In this document: positions 44,379 to 53,964 of the stretch, one piece after another
How the letters are laid out: each line of letters opens with the position of its first letter
How positions within the stretch are numbered: the first letter of the stretch is position 1
Source: Methylosinus trichosporium OB3b
GTDB taxonomy: Bacteria > Pseudomonadota > Alphaproteobacteria > Rhizobiales > Beijerinckiaceae
DNA length: 64,000 bases
NCBI RefSeq assembly: GCF_002752655.1
Contig: NZ_CP023737.1
Location: forward strand, 2,070,001-2,134,000
Direction of reading: 5' to 3'
Position numbers and translations under genes: made by a program
Notes under the pieces: model-generated
The model's database searches: none
Told to the model about the DNA's origin: nothing
Seen by the model: only the letters and a program-made list of their open reading frames with translations

Positions 44379-45989
44379 TCAGAAGTCCCGCCACTCCTCC
44401 TCGCTGGCGCCCGCCGAAGACGCGCGTCCGCCGCCGGCCGCCGCGGCCCGACGGCGCGCCGGCTGCTGCGGCGGCGATGGGCGGCGCGGCTCGGCCATGG
44501 CGTGCCGGCCGTCGCGCGCGCTGGAATCGAGCTTGAAACGCGAGATCAGCCGCGCGAGATCCTCGGCCTCGTGCGAGACGCTGTGGCTCGCGGCCGTGGT
44601 CTCCTCGACCATGGTGGCGTTCTGCTGCGTCATGCTGTCGAGCTGGCTCACGGCGCGATTGACCTCGCTCAAGCCCGTCGCCTGCTCCTTCGAGCCGGCG
44701 GCGATCTCCGTCACCACTTGGCTCACATCGCCGACCTGCCGCACGATCTGCTCCAGCGCCTCGCCGGTGCGGGTCACCAGCACCACGCCATTCTCCACCT
44801 GCGCCGTCGACGCCGAGATCAGCCCTTTGATCTCCTTGGCGGCCTCGGCGGAGCGCTGGGCGAGCGCCCGCACTTCGGAGGCGACGACCGCGAAGCCGCG
44901 GCCGGCTTCGCCCGCGCGCGCCGCCTCGACGCCGGCGTTGAGCGCGAGCAGATTGGTCTGAAAGGCGATCTCGTCGATGACGCCGATGATCTGGCCGATG
45001 TCGCGCGTCGAATGCTCGATGCGGCGCATCGCGTCGACGGCCTCGCGCACGATCGCGCCGCCCTTCTCGGCCTCGGCCTTGGTCGCGTCGAACACCTCGC
45101 TCGCATGGCGCGTGCTGTCGGCGGTCTTGTTCACCGTGGCCGTGATCTCCTCGAGCGCCGCTGCTGTCTCCTCGAGGCTCGCCGCCTGCGTCTCCGTGCG
45201 CCTCGCGAGATCGTCCGCCGCGCGGGAAACCTCGGCGCTCGACGACTGGATCACATTGGCGGAACTGCCGACGTCGGCGAAAGCCTCGCGCAGCTTGTCG
45301 ACGGCGTTGTTGAAATCGCCTTTGATCTTGTCGAAGCCGCCGTCGAGCGCCTCGTCGATCCGCCGCTGCAGATCGCCATGCGCGAGCGCGTCGAGCGCCC
45401 GCGCCATCACGTCGACGGCGTGGCGCTGCGCCGCTTCGGTCGCCGCGCGCTTCTCGTCCGCGAGGCGCTGCTGCTCGCTCAGCGTCTCGAGATAAACAGA
45501 GATGGACAGATCCATGTCGACCAACACCGCTTTGACGAGCCCCGTGAGGCTCTGCGCCAGCCGATTGTTCCGGTTCTTGCCCGCGAACATCGAATGGGGC
45601 GCGCTTTCCTCGATCGCGGCGCGAATCAACCGGTCGACGACCACCGCATAGGCGTTGATGTAGAGGCTCGGCTCGAGACCGATGCGCGCATGCGCGCGGC
45701 CGACATTCTGCGCCATGCGCTCATATTCGGGACCGAAATTCGCTTTGGCGATCTGCGCCCAATGCCGTTGCTGCGCGCCTTTCGCAGAGGCCATCTGACG
45801 CTCGTCGCCGAAGAAGGCGCGCAGCTTCGAGTCGGCGCGGACCTTCTCGTAGAAAGCATCGAGCGCCGGACCGAGCGCGCGCAAGAGAACCGGCTCGAGG
45901 CAGCGCAGCGCCGCACGGGCCTCATCGGTCATGTCGATAAAAGCGAGCCGTTGCTCCATCGTCATCGGCTGCTGCGACGCATTGGTCAT
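44379..45989 (-). CDS. Globin-coupled methyl-accepting chemotaxis protein (HemAT-like)
   Basis: A 536-residue soluble transducer. Residues 1-~180 are a sensor globin with the proximal haem His at position 100 in VGRAHARIGLEPSLYINAY. A short HAMP-like/coiled linker follows, then the MCP signalling hairpin with its tip at EIAFQTNLLALNAGVEAARA, and a Pro/Arg-rich tail ending EEWRDF, a W..F pentapeptide-like CheR/CheB tether. It probably senses O2 (or NO/CO) and reports to CheA. No other che gene is in the window. It lies beside the FixL-like kinase, suggesting a gas- or redox-sensing neighbourhood. Confidence 0.93.
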   Translation of the reverse strand: MTNASQQPMTMEQRLAFIDMTDEARAALRCLEPVLLRALGPALDAFYEKVRADSKLRAFFGDERQMASAKGAQQRHWAQIAKANFGPEYERMAQNVGRAHARIGLEPSLYINAYAVVVDRLIRAAIEESAPHSMFAGKNRNNRLAQSLTGLVKAVLVDMDLSISVYLETLSEQQRLADEKRAATEAAQRHAVDVMARALDALAHGDLQRRIDEALDGGFDKIKGDFNNAVDKLREAFADVGSSANVIQSSSAEVSRAADDLARRTETQAASLEETAAALEEITATVNKTADSTRHASEVFDATKAEAEKGGAIVREAVDAMRRIEHSTRDIGQIIGVIDEIAFQTNLLALNAGVEAARAGEAGRGFAVVASEVRALAQRSAEAAKEIKGLISASTAQVENGVVLVTRTGEALEQIVRQVGDVSQVVTEIAAGSKEQATGLSEVNRAVSQLDSMTQQNATMVEETTAASHSVSHEAEDLARLISRFKLDSSARDGRHAMAEPRRPSPPQQPARRRAAAAGGGRASSAGASEEEWRDF

Positions 45990-46164
45990 CAGTCCGTCCC
46001 TTTCCGCAAGACGACGAATCGCGTTCTCGGCTGCTCGCCGCGAAACATCATCGCCGTTGCCTCCTCACCGCCTCCTGCGAATCGTTATTCGATTCGTCGC
46101 TCCCACAGATTGCAAATTAGTCATAATTTTTTATTGCGCGTTCAGACCGATAACGTGCAACAAT

Positions 46165-46179
46165 GTTACATATTGTAAC
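46165..46179. promoter_or_regulatory. Palindromic operator candidate GTTACA-TAT-TGTAAC
   Basis: A perfect 6-bp inverted repeat with a 3-bp centre, in an A/T-rich stretch of the 278-bp divergent region between the globin MCP and the TPR gene. It is about 90 bp upstream of the TPR gene. No cognate regulator is identified. Confidence 0.4.
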
Positions 46180-46267
46180 GCACGGCGGCATAAAGCGAGA
46201 CGTCAGTCCGAGACAAGCCCGACCTTCTACTCGGATCATTCGACGACGATCCGAGAGAGGCAGCTCG

Positions 46268-48784
46268 ATGACGCCGAGACATCGCAAGACAGGTCCCGAG
46301 CGCGCGCGCCCGCCCGCCGATTCCGAGGTCTTTCTCGCGACGCTGATGGCGGATGTGCGCGAGGGCTCGCTCGCTGTCGCGACGCATAAGATCGATGCGC
46401 GGCGCGATATTGTCGACGCCCATCCGTTCGCCAGCTATCTCGCCGGTCTCATTCGCGTCGCCAAGGGCGAGCACGAGAAGGCGATCGCGCATTTCGGCCG
46501 CGCCGTCGCGCTCGCTCCCGATCATGCGCAAGCGCTCTACGGCCGCGCCGTCGCGCTGCAAAAATGCGGCCGCCCAAACGAAGCTCTCGCCGATTACGAG
46601 GCCTCGCTGCGGCTCGATCCCGCCAATGCCGAGGGCTGGTTCAATTACGGCGAGGCGCTGATCGCGCTGCGGCGGCATTCGGACGCATGCGACGCCTTAA
46701 CGCACGCCCTGGCGCTCGCGCCGAGCCACGCCGCCGCGCTCGGCCATCGCGGTCTCGCGCTGCACGCGCTCGGCCGCGACGCCGAGGCGATCGAAGATTA
46801 CGACCGCGCGCTCGCGCTCGCCGGCGCAGACAAGAACCTACTGCGCAATCGCGCCGTCGCGCTGGTGCGGCTCGCGCGCCATGAGGAGGCCCTCGCCTCC
46901 TTCACGCAGGCTTTCGCCATGGACGCGCGCTATCTCGACGCGGCGGACGGCGCCGCGGGCGCTCTGATGGCGCTGCGCCGTTTCGACGAAGCGGGCGCGC
47001 TCTGCGACCATGTGCTCTCCTTCGCGCCGCAACATGCGCCGGCGCTGCTGACCAAGGGCAATGCGCTGCATGAATTGAAGCGCTTCGAGGAAGCGCTCGC
47101 CGTCTTCGACGCGGCGCTCGCGCAGGCGCCGGACGATGTGCGGCTCGCCACCAATCGCGGCATGGCGCTGTTCGAGCTCGGCCGCTTCGACGAGGCGCAC
47201 GCCGCGGCGCTCGACGCTATCGCCCTCGACGCGGGCTTTGCGCTCGCCTGGCGCTGCCGAGGAATGATCGAGCTGCGCCGCGCCGAGCTCGACGAAGCGC
47301 TCGCCTCCTTCGATATGGCGCTGCGCCTCGTCGGCGCGGACGCCGATGTCTACGTCGGCCGCGCCATCGTACTGAAGGAGCTCGCCCGCTATGACGAGGC
47401 GCTCACCGATTTCGACCGCGCCCTCTCCATCGATCCGCGCAATGCGGAAGCCAAGGCCAACAAGGGCTCGCTGCTGCTGCTGCTCGGCCAGTTCGAGGAA
47501 GGCTTGGAGCTGTTCGAGCACCGCTGGGTGCAGGGCGACCGGCCCAAGGCCGAGATCTCCTATCGCTGGCCGGAATGGCGCGGCGAGCCGCTCGCGGGCA
47601 AATCCATCATCGTGCTCGATGAGGCGGGCCTCGGCGACGCGCTGCAATTCTGCCGCTACGCGCCATTGCTCGTCAAGGCCGGCGCGCGCGCGACCTATCA
47701 TTGCCGCCCTTCTCTGGCGCGCGTGATGCGCGGTCTCGGCGCCGATGTCGAGATCGTCACGGCGCCGCCGCCCGGCGCCGACTATGATTATTGCGTCACC
47801 ATCTGCAGCCTGCCGCGCGCCTTCGCGACGCGCGTCGACACGATAACCGGCAACGCTTATCTTCACGCCGAACCGGAACGCATCGCCCATTGGCGCGCGC
47901 GCTTGGGCGAAGGATTCAAGGTCGGAATCGCCTGGCATGGCAGCTCGCATTCGCGCTCCGACCATACGCGCGCGGCGCCGCTCGCCGCCTTCGCGCCGCT
48001 CGGCCGCATCGACGGCGTGCGGCTCGTCAGCCTGCAGAAGAACTTCGGCGCCGAACAATTACGGAGCGCGCCGACCGGCATGCGCATCGAATCGCTCGGC
48101 GCGGATTTCGACGCCGGCGCCGACGCCTTCGTCGACGCCGCCGCGGTGATCGCAAATCTCGACCTCGTCGTCACCATCGACACGTCCATCGCCCATCTCG
48201 CCGGCGCGCTCGGCAGACCAGTGTGGATCGCCATCAAGCATTCGCCCGAATGGCGCTGGATGCTGGAGCGCGAGGCGACGCCCTGGTACGACAGCGCGCG
48301 GCTGTTCCGCCAAAAAGCGCGCGGCGATTGGGACGAGGTTTTTGCGCGCATGGCGCACGAATTGGAGCGGCTCGCCCATGCGCCGCAGGCGGCGCCGGTG
48401 ATGACGCCCTGCTCGATCGGCGACCTCATCGACCGCATCACCATTCTCGAGATCAAATCCGCGAAGATCGCCGACGCCGCCAAGCGCGCCAATGTCGCGC
48501 GCGAGCTCTCGCTGCTCGCCGACCAGCGCGACGCGCGCGGGCTTCGCGGCGGCGCGCTGGAAGCGCTGACGCGCGAATTGAAGGACACCAATCTCGCGCT
48601 GTGGGAGATCGAGGACCGCATTCGCAATTGCGAGAAGCGGCAGGATTTCGGCGCCGAGTTCATCGCGCTGGCGCGCAGCGTCTATCACCGCAACGATCAT
48701 CGCGCCTTGTTGAAGCGCCGCGTCAACGACCTCTGCGGCTCGGCGATCGTCGAGGAGAAGTCCTACGACGAGACGCAGCCGTGA
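46268..48784 (+). CDS. TPR - glycosyltransferase-like - DUF6165 fusion protein
   Basis: An 838-residue cytosolic protein starting at an ATG after GAGAGAGG. Residues ~40-430 form about eleven TPR units (ALYGRAVALQKCGRPNEALA, DFDRALSIDPRNAEAKANKG). Residues ~430-690 resemble the GT9/GT41-like domain of bacterial TPR glycosyltransferases (GESIIVLDEAGLGDALQF-type, FKVGIAWHGSSHSRSDHTRA, VTIDTSIAHLAGALGRPVW). The C-terminal ~135 residues match DUF6165 (CSIGDLIDRITILEIKSAKI, TNLALWEIEDRIRNCE, IVEEKSYDETQP). A role in modifying a surface glycan or protein is inferred. Confidence 0.85.
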   Translation: MTPRHRKTGPERARPPADSEVFLATLMADVREGSLAVATHKIDARRDIVDAHPFASYLAGLIRVAKGEHEKAIAHFGRAVALAPDHAQALYGRAVALQKCGRPNEALADYEASLRLDPANAEGWFNYGEALIALRRHSDACDALTHALALAPSHAAALGHRGLALHALGRDAEAIEDYDRALALAGADKNLLRNRAVALVRLARHEEALASFTQAFAMDARYLDAADGAAGALMALRRFDEAGALCDHVLSFAPQHAPALLTKGNALHELKRFEEALAVFDAALAQAPDDVRLATNRGMALFELGRFDEAHAAALDAIALDAGFALAWRCRGMIELRRAELDEALASFDMALRLVGADADVYVGRAIVLKELARYDEALTDFDRALSIDPRNAEAKANKGSLLLLLGQFEEGLELFEHRWVQGDRPKAEISYRWPEWRGEPLAGKSIIVLDEAGLGDALQFCRYAPLLVKAGARATYHCRPSLARVMRGLGADVEIVTAPPPGADYDYCVTICSLPRAFATRVDTITGNAYLHAEPERIAHWRARLGEGFKVGIAWHGSSHSRSDHTRAAPLAAFAPLGRIDGVRLVSLQKNFGAEQLRSAPTGMRIESLGADFDAGADAFVDAAAVIANLDLVVTIDTSIAHLAGALGRPVWIAIKHSPEWRWMLEREATPWYDSARLFRQKARGDWDEVFARMAHELERLAHAPQAAPVMTPCSIGDLIDRITILEIKSAKIADAAKRANVARELSLLADQRDARGLRGGALEALTRELKDTNLALWEIEDRIRNCEKRQDFGAEFIALARSVYHRNDHRALLKRRVNDLCGSAIVEEKSYDETQP

Positions 48785-48809
48785 CGAAGCAATGAAGGGC
48801 GCTCCGCCT

Positions 48810-50141
48810 CTAAATCCCGCTCGACCGCGACGAGAACTCGAACTCCTCCACCATCATCGGCGGCGCGCTGATCGCCGCGTCGCCGCCCATGTCGGTGGAG
48901 ACGCGCACGCTCGGGCCGATCGCGGCGACGCGCGAGAAGATGTGCACGAGGCTCTCGTTGAAACGCATGTTGCGCGCCGGCGCGACGATGCGGCCATTCT
49001 CGATCAAAAAATTGCCGTCGCGCGTCAGCCCGGTGAGCAGCAGGCTGCGCGGATCGAGCATGTTCGTGTACCAGAAGCGCGTCACCAGCACGCCGCGGCG
49101 CGTCCCGGCGATCATCTCGTCGAGGCTCGTCGTTCCGCCTTCGAGCGTGAAGCTGCGCGCCGCGGGCGCAGCCTCGCGCCCGGTCTTCTGCGCCCAGAAG
49201 CGCGAGCGCTTCAGCTCGCGCAGCACGCCCTTCTCGATCCAGCGGCGCGGCTGCTGCGCGAGCCCTTCGTCGCCGAAGGCGGCTTCCGGCGCGATCGCAT
49301 CCTGCGGGCCGGAGCGCAGCGTGATCGCCTCGTCGAACAGCTTCTCGCCGATGCGCGAGCCGCCGGGCGCGGAAAAAAAGCTGCGGCCTTCGTCAGCGGC
49401 GCGGGCGTCCATCATCCACAACAGCCAGCGCGCCAGCTCGCCGACCGCGAAAGGCTCGAGGATCACCGTATATTTCCCGGGCTCGAGATCGACCGGCTCC
49501 GCCGTCTGCGCGGCCTTCTCCGCGGCGCGGCGGCCGATCGCGGCGGCGTCGAGCGCGCTCGCCGCGAAAGCCCGCCCGCCGGCCCAGCCGGACCAGAGAT
49601 CGTCCATCGTGCGCGCCGTCGTCGCAAGGTCGACGGAGGTCGTCGCGTCATAAGCGAAGAGGCCGTTGCTCGTCGCCATCGCCTCGAAGCGGCGGCCAGA
49701 GCCGGCGAAGCCGAACATGTTCACGCCGCGCGCGCGCCCTTCGGCGATGATGCGCCCGGCGGCTTCGGCGAGATCGCCGAGCCCCAGCGCCGCCGTCGCC
49801 TCGTCGTAGCGGGCGCCGGCGAGATAATTCTGCGGGCCGAGCGGGGCCATGAATTCCGGGTCCTCCGGCATCATCCGCGCGATTTCCTCGGAATGCGCCA
49901 GCGCCCGCAGGAGCGCTTCGCGCTCGAGGCCGCCGATCGAGACCGAGCCCGAGCGCGCGCCGATATGGGAGGTGACGCGCAGCTGCGCCCGCGCCGTCGC
50001 CACATTGGTGGTCGCGCCGCCGCCGGCGAAGCGCAGGCTATGCTTTTCCGAACCCTCGACGAAGATCGTGCAGGAATCGGCCCTCGAGCGGCCGATCAGG
50101 CTTTCGGTGAGGGATTTGACATCGTCACGGGTCAGGAACAT
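48810..50141 (-). CDS. TldD/PmbA family metallopeptidase-like protein
   Basis: A 443-residue protein of the TldD/PmbA (U62) fold, known from microcin maturation, CcdA turnover and peptide modification. FEGSEKHSLRFAGGGATTNV-type N-terminal strands and RFWYTNMLDPRSLLLTGLTRDG at the C-terminus are typical, with GRIVAPARNMRFNESL and STDMGGDAAISAP. The classical TldD HExxxH is not evident (the aligned region reads EGRSFFSAPGG). It therefore resembles PmbA-like, probably non-catalytic partners. The ATG at 50141 is preferred. No TldD partner is adjacent. Confidence 0.82.
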   Translation of the reverse strand: MFLTRDDVKSLTESLIGRSRADSCTIFVEGSEKHSLRFAGGGATTNVATARAQLRVTSHIGARSGSVSIGGLEREALLRALAHSEEIARMMPEDPEFMAPLGPQNYLAGARYDEATAALGLGDLAEAAGRIIAEGRARGVNMFGFAGSGRRFEAMATSNGLFAYDATTSVDLATTARTMDDLWSGWAGGRAFAASALDAAAIGRRAAEKAAQTAEPVDLEPGKYTVILEPFAVGELARWLLWMMDARAADEGRSFFSAPGGSRIGEKLFDEAITLRSGPQDAIAPEAAFGDEGLAQQPRRWIEKGVLRELKRSRFWAQKTGREAAPAARSFTLEGGTTSLDEMIAGTRRGVLVTRFWYTNMLDPRSLLLTGLTRDGNFLIENGRIVAPARNMRFNESLVHIFSRVAAIGPSVRVSTDMGGDAAISAPPMMVEEFEFSSRSSGI

Positions 50142-50241
50142 GGCTCGGCTCTGGTCTTCGGCTCGGCGACTGGCCGACGCGCCCCGATCGTCGCATAGCA
50201 CGCCGATGCGGCGAGTCGAGAGCAGCGCCGGTCGTCCGCCC

Positions 50242-52923
50242 TCACGCCCCGCCGCGCGGCTCGGCCGCGGGAAAGCGCATCAGCATGCGCGTTCCCCGAC
50301 GCCGCGCCGCCGGGCTCTGTGCGACGATCGCGCCGCCCATCGCCTCGACGAGGCCGCGGCAGATCGACAGGCCGAGGCCGGTGCCGGCCTTGCGGCCGTC
50401 GACGCGGCCGCCGCGGTAGAATTTCTCGAAGATGCGCTCCAAATCCTGCGGCTTCACGCCGGGCCCCTCGTCGGTCACCGAGAGCGCCAGCTCGCCGCCC
50501 TCGCGCCGCGCATAGACGGCGGCCGAGCCGCCGCCATATTTCTGCGCATTGTCGAGCAGGTTGAACAGAACCTGCCCCAAGAGATGGGCGTCGCCGCGAA
50601 TGGGCGGAAGATCGCGCGCGAGGCTCGCCGTGACGGTGAGCCGGGGGAGCTCTTTGCGAGCGCGCTCCAAGGCGCCGCGCACGACATCGCCGATGTCGAC
50701 GAGCTCGCGGCGCGGCGCGAGCGCGCCCGATTCGATGCGCGACATGTCGAGCAGATTGACGACGAAGCGCGACAGCCGCCCCGCCTCCTCCTCGATCGAG
50801 GCGAGAAGATCGGCGCGCTCCTCCGCGGTCATCTTCTCGCCGAGCTGGCGCAGGCTGGTGACGGCGCCGATGATGGCGGCGAGCGGCGTGCGCAGATCAT
50901 GCGAGAGCGACGACAGCAGCGTCGTGCGCAGCCGCTCATTCTCCTCGAGCGCCGCGGCGCGCACCGATTCGCCGACCAGCAGCGAGCGGTCGACGGCCAC
51001 CGCCGTCTGCTCGAGAATAGCGGTCAGCATGCGCTCGGTCTGCGCCGAGAGCGGCTCGGAGGGATCGCGCGGCTCGATTCCGGCGACGGCGACGACGCCG
51101 CGGGTCGTCATCAGCGGATGGAACTGGAATCGCACCCTGGGCAGAGTGTCGGTGCGCCAGCCGGCCGGCTCCGCCTTGTCGCGCGCCCAGCGCGCCGCGC
51201 CCGCCTCGCCGGCGTCGAGCTCGTCGACGGGCGGCCAGGCGGCGGCAATGCGCAGATCGGCGTCGCCCGGCACGAGCAGCACGACGCTCTTGGCCTCCAG
51301 CGCCTTCTGCGCGTGATTGGCGGCCGCCCACAGCACATCGTCGAGATTGGCGGCGCTCGCCAGCTTGCGCGAGAGATCGAACAAGGATTGCGCCGCCTCG
51401 GCGCGCGCGCGCATCGCCTCCGAGCGCGAGCGCGCCCGGCCGGCGAGCGTCCCCGTCACCATGGCGATGGAGAGAAAGACGAGCAGCGACAGGAACTCGC
51501 GCGGCTCGCTGATCGAAATGTCGTAGCGCGGCTCGACGAACAGAAAATCGAGCGCGAGAAACGAGAAGATCGACGCCGCCGTCGCCGAGGCGACGCCGAA
51601 GCCGAGCGCGCAGGCGACGACGGAGGCGAGAAAGATCAGCGATGGATCGGGAAGCGCCAGCCAGCGCTCCGCCAGCGCGGCGACGCCAGCCGCGACTGCA
51701 GAGGAGAGCAGCGCCGCCGCGACGCCGAGCCAGAACCGCCGATGCGGCGGCGCGACGCGGCGCATCGGCTCGGCCGGCGCGCCGCCATCGGTGATGATCT
51801 GCACGGCGATGTCGGTGGAGCGCCGCACCAGCTCCTCGGTCAGCGATTTGCGCGCGAGCCGTGCGAACCAGCCGGCGCGCGAACGGCCGACGACGATCTG
51901 GGTGATGTTCTCGCGCCGGGCGACGCGCAGCGTCTCGGCTGCGAGGTCCTGGCCGGAGACGCGCAGGGCCTCGCCGCCGAGGCGTTCGGCGAGCCGCAGC
52001 GCCTCGTCGACGCGGCGGCCCTCGGCCGGATCCTGCTCCTCGCCGGGGCGCTCGACATGCAGCGCCAGCCAGGGCGCGTTGAGCGCCGTCGCCGCGCGCG
52101 CGCCGGCGCGCACGACGCGCTCGCAGAGGCGATCGGCGCCGACGCAGACGAGCAGCCGCTCCGATGTCGCCCAGGGGCCCTCGATCGCGCTCTGGCGCAG
52201 ATAATCGACCATCTGGTCGTCGACGCGATCGGCGGTGCGGCGCAGCGCCAATTCGCGCAGGGCGGTGAGATTGCGCGGGGTGAAGAAATTGCGGATGGCG
52301 CGCTCGGCCATCTGCGGCACATAAACCTTGCCCTCTTTGAGCCGCTGCAGCAGCTCGTCGGGCGTGATGTCGACGAGAATGACGTCGTCGGCGTTCTGCA
52401 GCACGAGATCGGGCACGGTCTCGCGCACCGCGACGCCGGTGACGCGCGAGACGATATCGGCGAGCCCTTCGAGATGCTGGATGTTGAGCGTCGTCCAGAC
52501 ATCGATCTCAGCCTCGAGCAGCTCCTCGACGTCCTGCCAACGCTTAGGGTGGCGACAGTCGGGCGCATTGGTGTGGGCGAGCTCGTCGACGAGGATGATG
52601 CGCGGCTTGCGCGCGAGCGCCGCATCCACGTCGAATTCCTCGAGCGCGCGGCCTCGATAGTCGATTTTGCGCCGCGGCAGGCTCTCGAGACCGTCGAGCA
52701 GCGCCAGCGTCTCGGCGCGGCCATGCGTCTCGGCGACGCCGACGACGATGTCGCAGCCGTCGGCCTTCGCCGCCTTCGCCCGCGCCAGCATCGCATAGGT
52801 CTTGCCGACGCCGGGCGCGGCGCCGAGGAACACGCGCAGCTTGCCGCGCTTCTCCTGCTCCGCCAGAGCCAGCAGCGCGTCCGGGTCCGGGCGCCGCTCG
52901 GAGCCGTCCGCCGTTTCCGCCAT
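50242..52923 (-). CDS. kdpD: Sensor histidine kinase KdpD (orphan)
   Basis: An 893-residue potassium-starvation kinase. The N-terminal KdpD domain has Walker [14 protein letters not shown] and [24 protein letters not shown]-like domain ends at [13 protein letters not shown]. Four close helices (DUF4118: [35 protein letters not shown]), a GAF-like region and the kinase core follow ([13 protein letters not shown] with the phospho-His, [26 protein letters not shown]). The ATG at 52923 is typical. kdpFABC and kdpE are not adjacent on either side, unlike the usual operon. They may be elsewhere or the kinase may serve another regulator. Confidence 0.93.
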   Translation of the reverse strand: MAETADGSERRPDPDALLALAEQEKRGKLRVFLGAAPGVGKTYAMLARAKAAKADGCDIVVGVAETHGRAETLALLDGLESLPRRKIDYRGRALEEFDVDAALARKPRIILVDELAHTNAPDCRHPKRWQDVEELLEAEIDVWTTLNIQHLEGLADIVSRVTGVAVRETVPDLVLQNADDVILVDITPDELLQRLKEGKVYVPQMAERAIRNFFTPRNLTALRELALRRTADRVDDQMVDYLRQSAIEGPWATSERLLVCVGADRLCERVVRAGARAATALNAPWLALHVERPGEEQDPAEGRRVDEALRLAERLGGEALRVSGQDLAAETLRVARRENITQIVVGRSRAGWFARLARKSLTEELVRRSTDIAVQIITDGGAPAEPMRRVAPPHRRFWLGVAAALLSSAVAAGVAALAERWLALPDPSLIFLASVVACALGFGVASATAASIFSFLALDFLFVEPRYDISISEPREFLSLLVFLSIAMVTGTLAGRARSRSEAMRARAEAAQSLFDLSRKLASAANLDDVLWAAANHAQKALEAKSVVLLVPGDADLRIAAAWPPVDELDAGEAGAARWARDKAEPAGWRTDTLPRVRFQFHPLMTTRGVVAVAGIEPRDPSEPLSAQTERMLTAILEQTAVAVDRSLLVGESVRAAALEENERLRTTLLSSLSHDLRTPLAAIIGAVTSLRQLGEKMTAEERADLLASIEEEAGRLSRFVVNLLDMSRIESGALAPRRELVDIGDVVRGALERARKELPRLTVTASLARDLPPIRGDAHLLGQVLFNLLDNAQKYGGGSAAVYARREGGELALSVTDEGPGVKPQDLERIFEKFYRGGRVDGRKAGTGLGLSICRGLVEAMGGAIVAQSPAARRRGTRMLMRFPAAEPRGGA

Positions 52924-53240
52924 GCGTCGCTCCCTGCCGCCATCGCGCCGCCTCCGGCTTCTCCATCTGGGCGCCGTCGTCGAGCGGGACCATATTGCAT
53001 GAAAGGCCCGAGTGAGCGAGGCGGTGGGCAGTCGGACACTGGCGTCACCTGATGATAACATTATTCAACAACAGCGATCCTGATACGAGCCAACGGAAGC
53101 CAGGGCCGTCATTGCGAGCGAAGCGAAGCAATCTAGAGCCACGGGGCGGCCCGCTGTCGCTTCGTCGCTGCGCTCCTTGCAATCGTCGCGGCTTCACATG
53201 ACGCCGTAGAACGCCTACTCCCCACCGGAACGAGGCCGCC
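52924..53240. other. Divergent intergenic region with one inverted-repeat element
   Basis: About 317 bp between kdpD and queC. The CATTGCGAG element occupies 53109-53186. The rest should contain the two divergent promoters but shows no distinct box, and no gene. Confidence 0.5.
53109..53186. repeat. TCATTGCGAG inverted repeat element (degenerate right arm)
   Basis: A third member of the family at 7849 and 17560: TCATTGCGAGCGAAGCGAAG on the left and GCTTCGTCGCTGCGCTCCTT..GCAATCG on the right. Confidence 0.7.
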
Positions 53241-53957
53241 ATGACCATCGCCGATCCACCCGCCGACGCCTCCGCCCTGGTCCTGTTCTCGGGCGGGCAG
53301 GATTCGGCCACCTGCCTCGCCTTCGCGCTGTCGCGCTTTGCCCGCGTCGAGACCATCGGCTTCGATTACGGCCAGCGCCATCGCGTCGAGCTCGACCAGC
53401 GCGCGGTTCTGCGCGCGGGGATGGCTTCGCTGTCGCCGCTGTGGGCGGAGCGGCTCGGCGAGGATCACACGGTCTCGATCGAGGCGCTCGGCGCCCTATC
53501 GGAGACCGCGCTGACGCGGGAGGCCGCCATCGCCTTCGATTCGACCGGCCTGCCCAATACCTTCGTGCCCGGCCGCAATATTCTGTTCCTCACCTTCGCC
53601 GCGGCCCTCGCCTATCGGCGCGGGATCGGCGATCTCGTCGGCGGCATGTGCGAGACCGATTATTCCGGCTATCCCGATTGCCGCGACGCCACGATCCGCG
53701 CCGTCGAAACGGCGCTGCGCCTCGGCATGGACCGGCCGCTGACCATCCACACCCCTTTGATGTGGATCGACAAGGCCGCCACTTGGCGGCTCGCGCGGGA
53801 GCTGGGCGGCGAGGCGCTGGTCTCGCTCATCGTCGAGGAGAGCCACACTTGTTACCTCGGTGAACGCGGCAAACGCTTCGACTGGGGCCATGGCTGCGGC
53901 GAATGCCCCGCCTGCCGGCTACGCGCCGCCGGCTGGGAGAATTTTCGCGCCGGCTGA
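53241..53957 (+). CDS. queC: 7-cyano-7-deazaguanine synthase
   Basis: A 238-residue enzyme converting 7-carboxy-7-deazaguanine to preQ0 with ATP and ammonia, in queuosine synthesis. The PP-loop is [28 protein letters not shown] and [19 protein letters not shown] are family blocks. The zinc-binding [14 protein letters not shown] is at the C-terminus, with a further Cys upstream (SHTCYLGER). Functionally linked to gluQ at 3.2-4.1 kb, which acts on the finished queuosine. It converges on the deacetylase gene with a 7-bp gap. Confidence 0.96.
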   Translation: MTIADPPADASALVLFSGGQDSATCLAFALSRFARVETIGFDYGQRHRVELDQRAVLRAGMASLSPLWAERLGEDHTVSIEALGALSETALTREAAIAFDSTGLPNTFVPGRNILFLTFAAALAYRRGIGDLVGGMCETDYSGYPDCRDATIRAVETALRLGMDRPLTIHTPLMWIDKAATWRLARELGGEALVSLIVEESHTCYLGERGKRFDWGHGCGECPACRLRAAGWENFRAG

Positions 53958-53964
53958 GCGCCCC

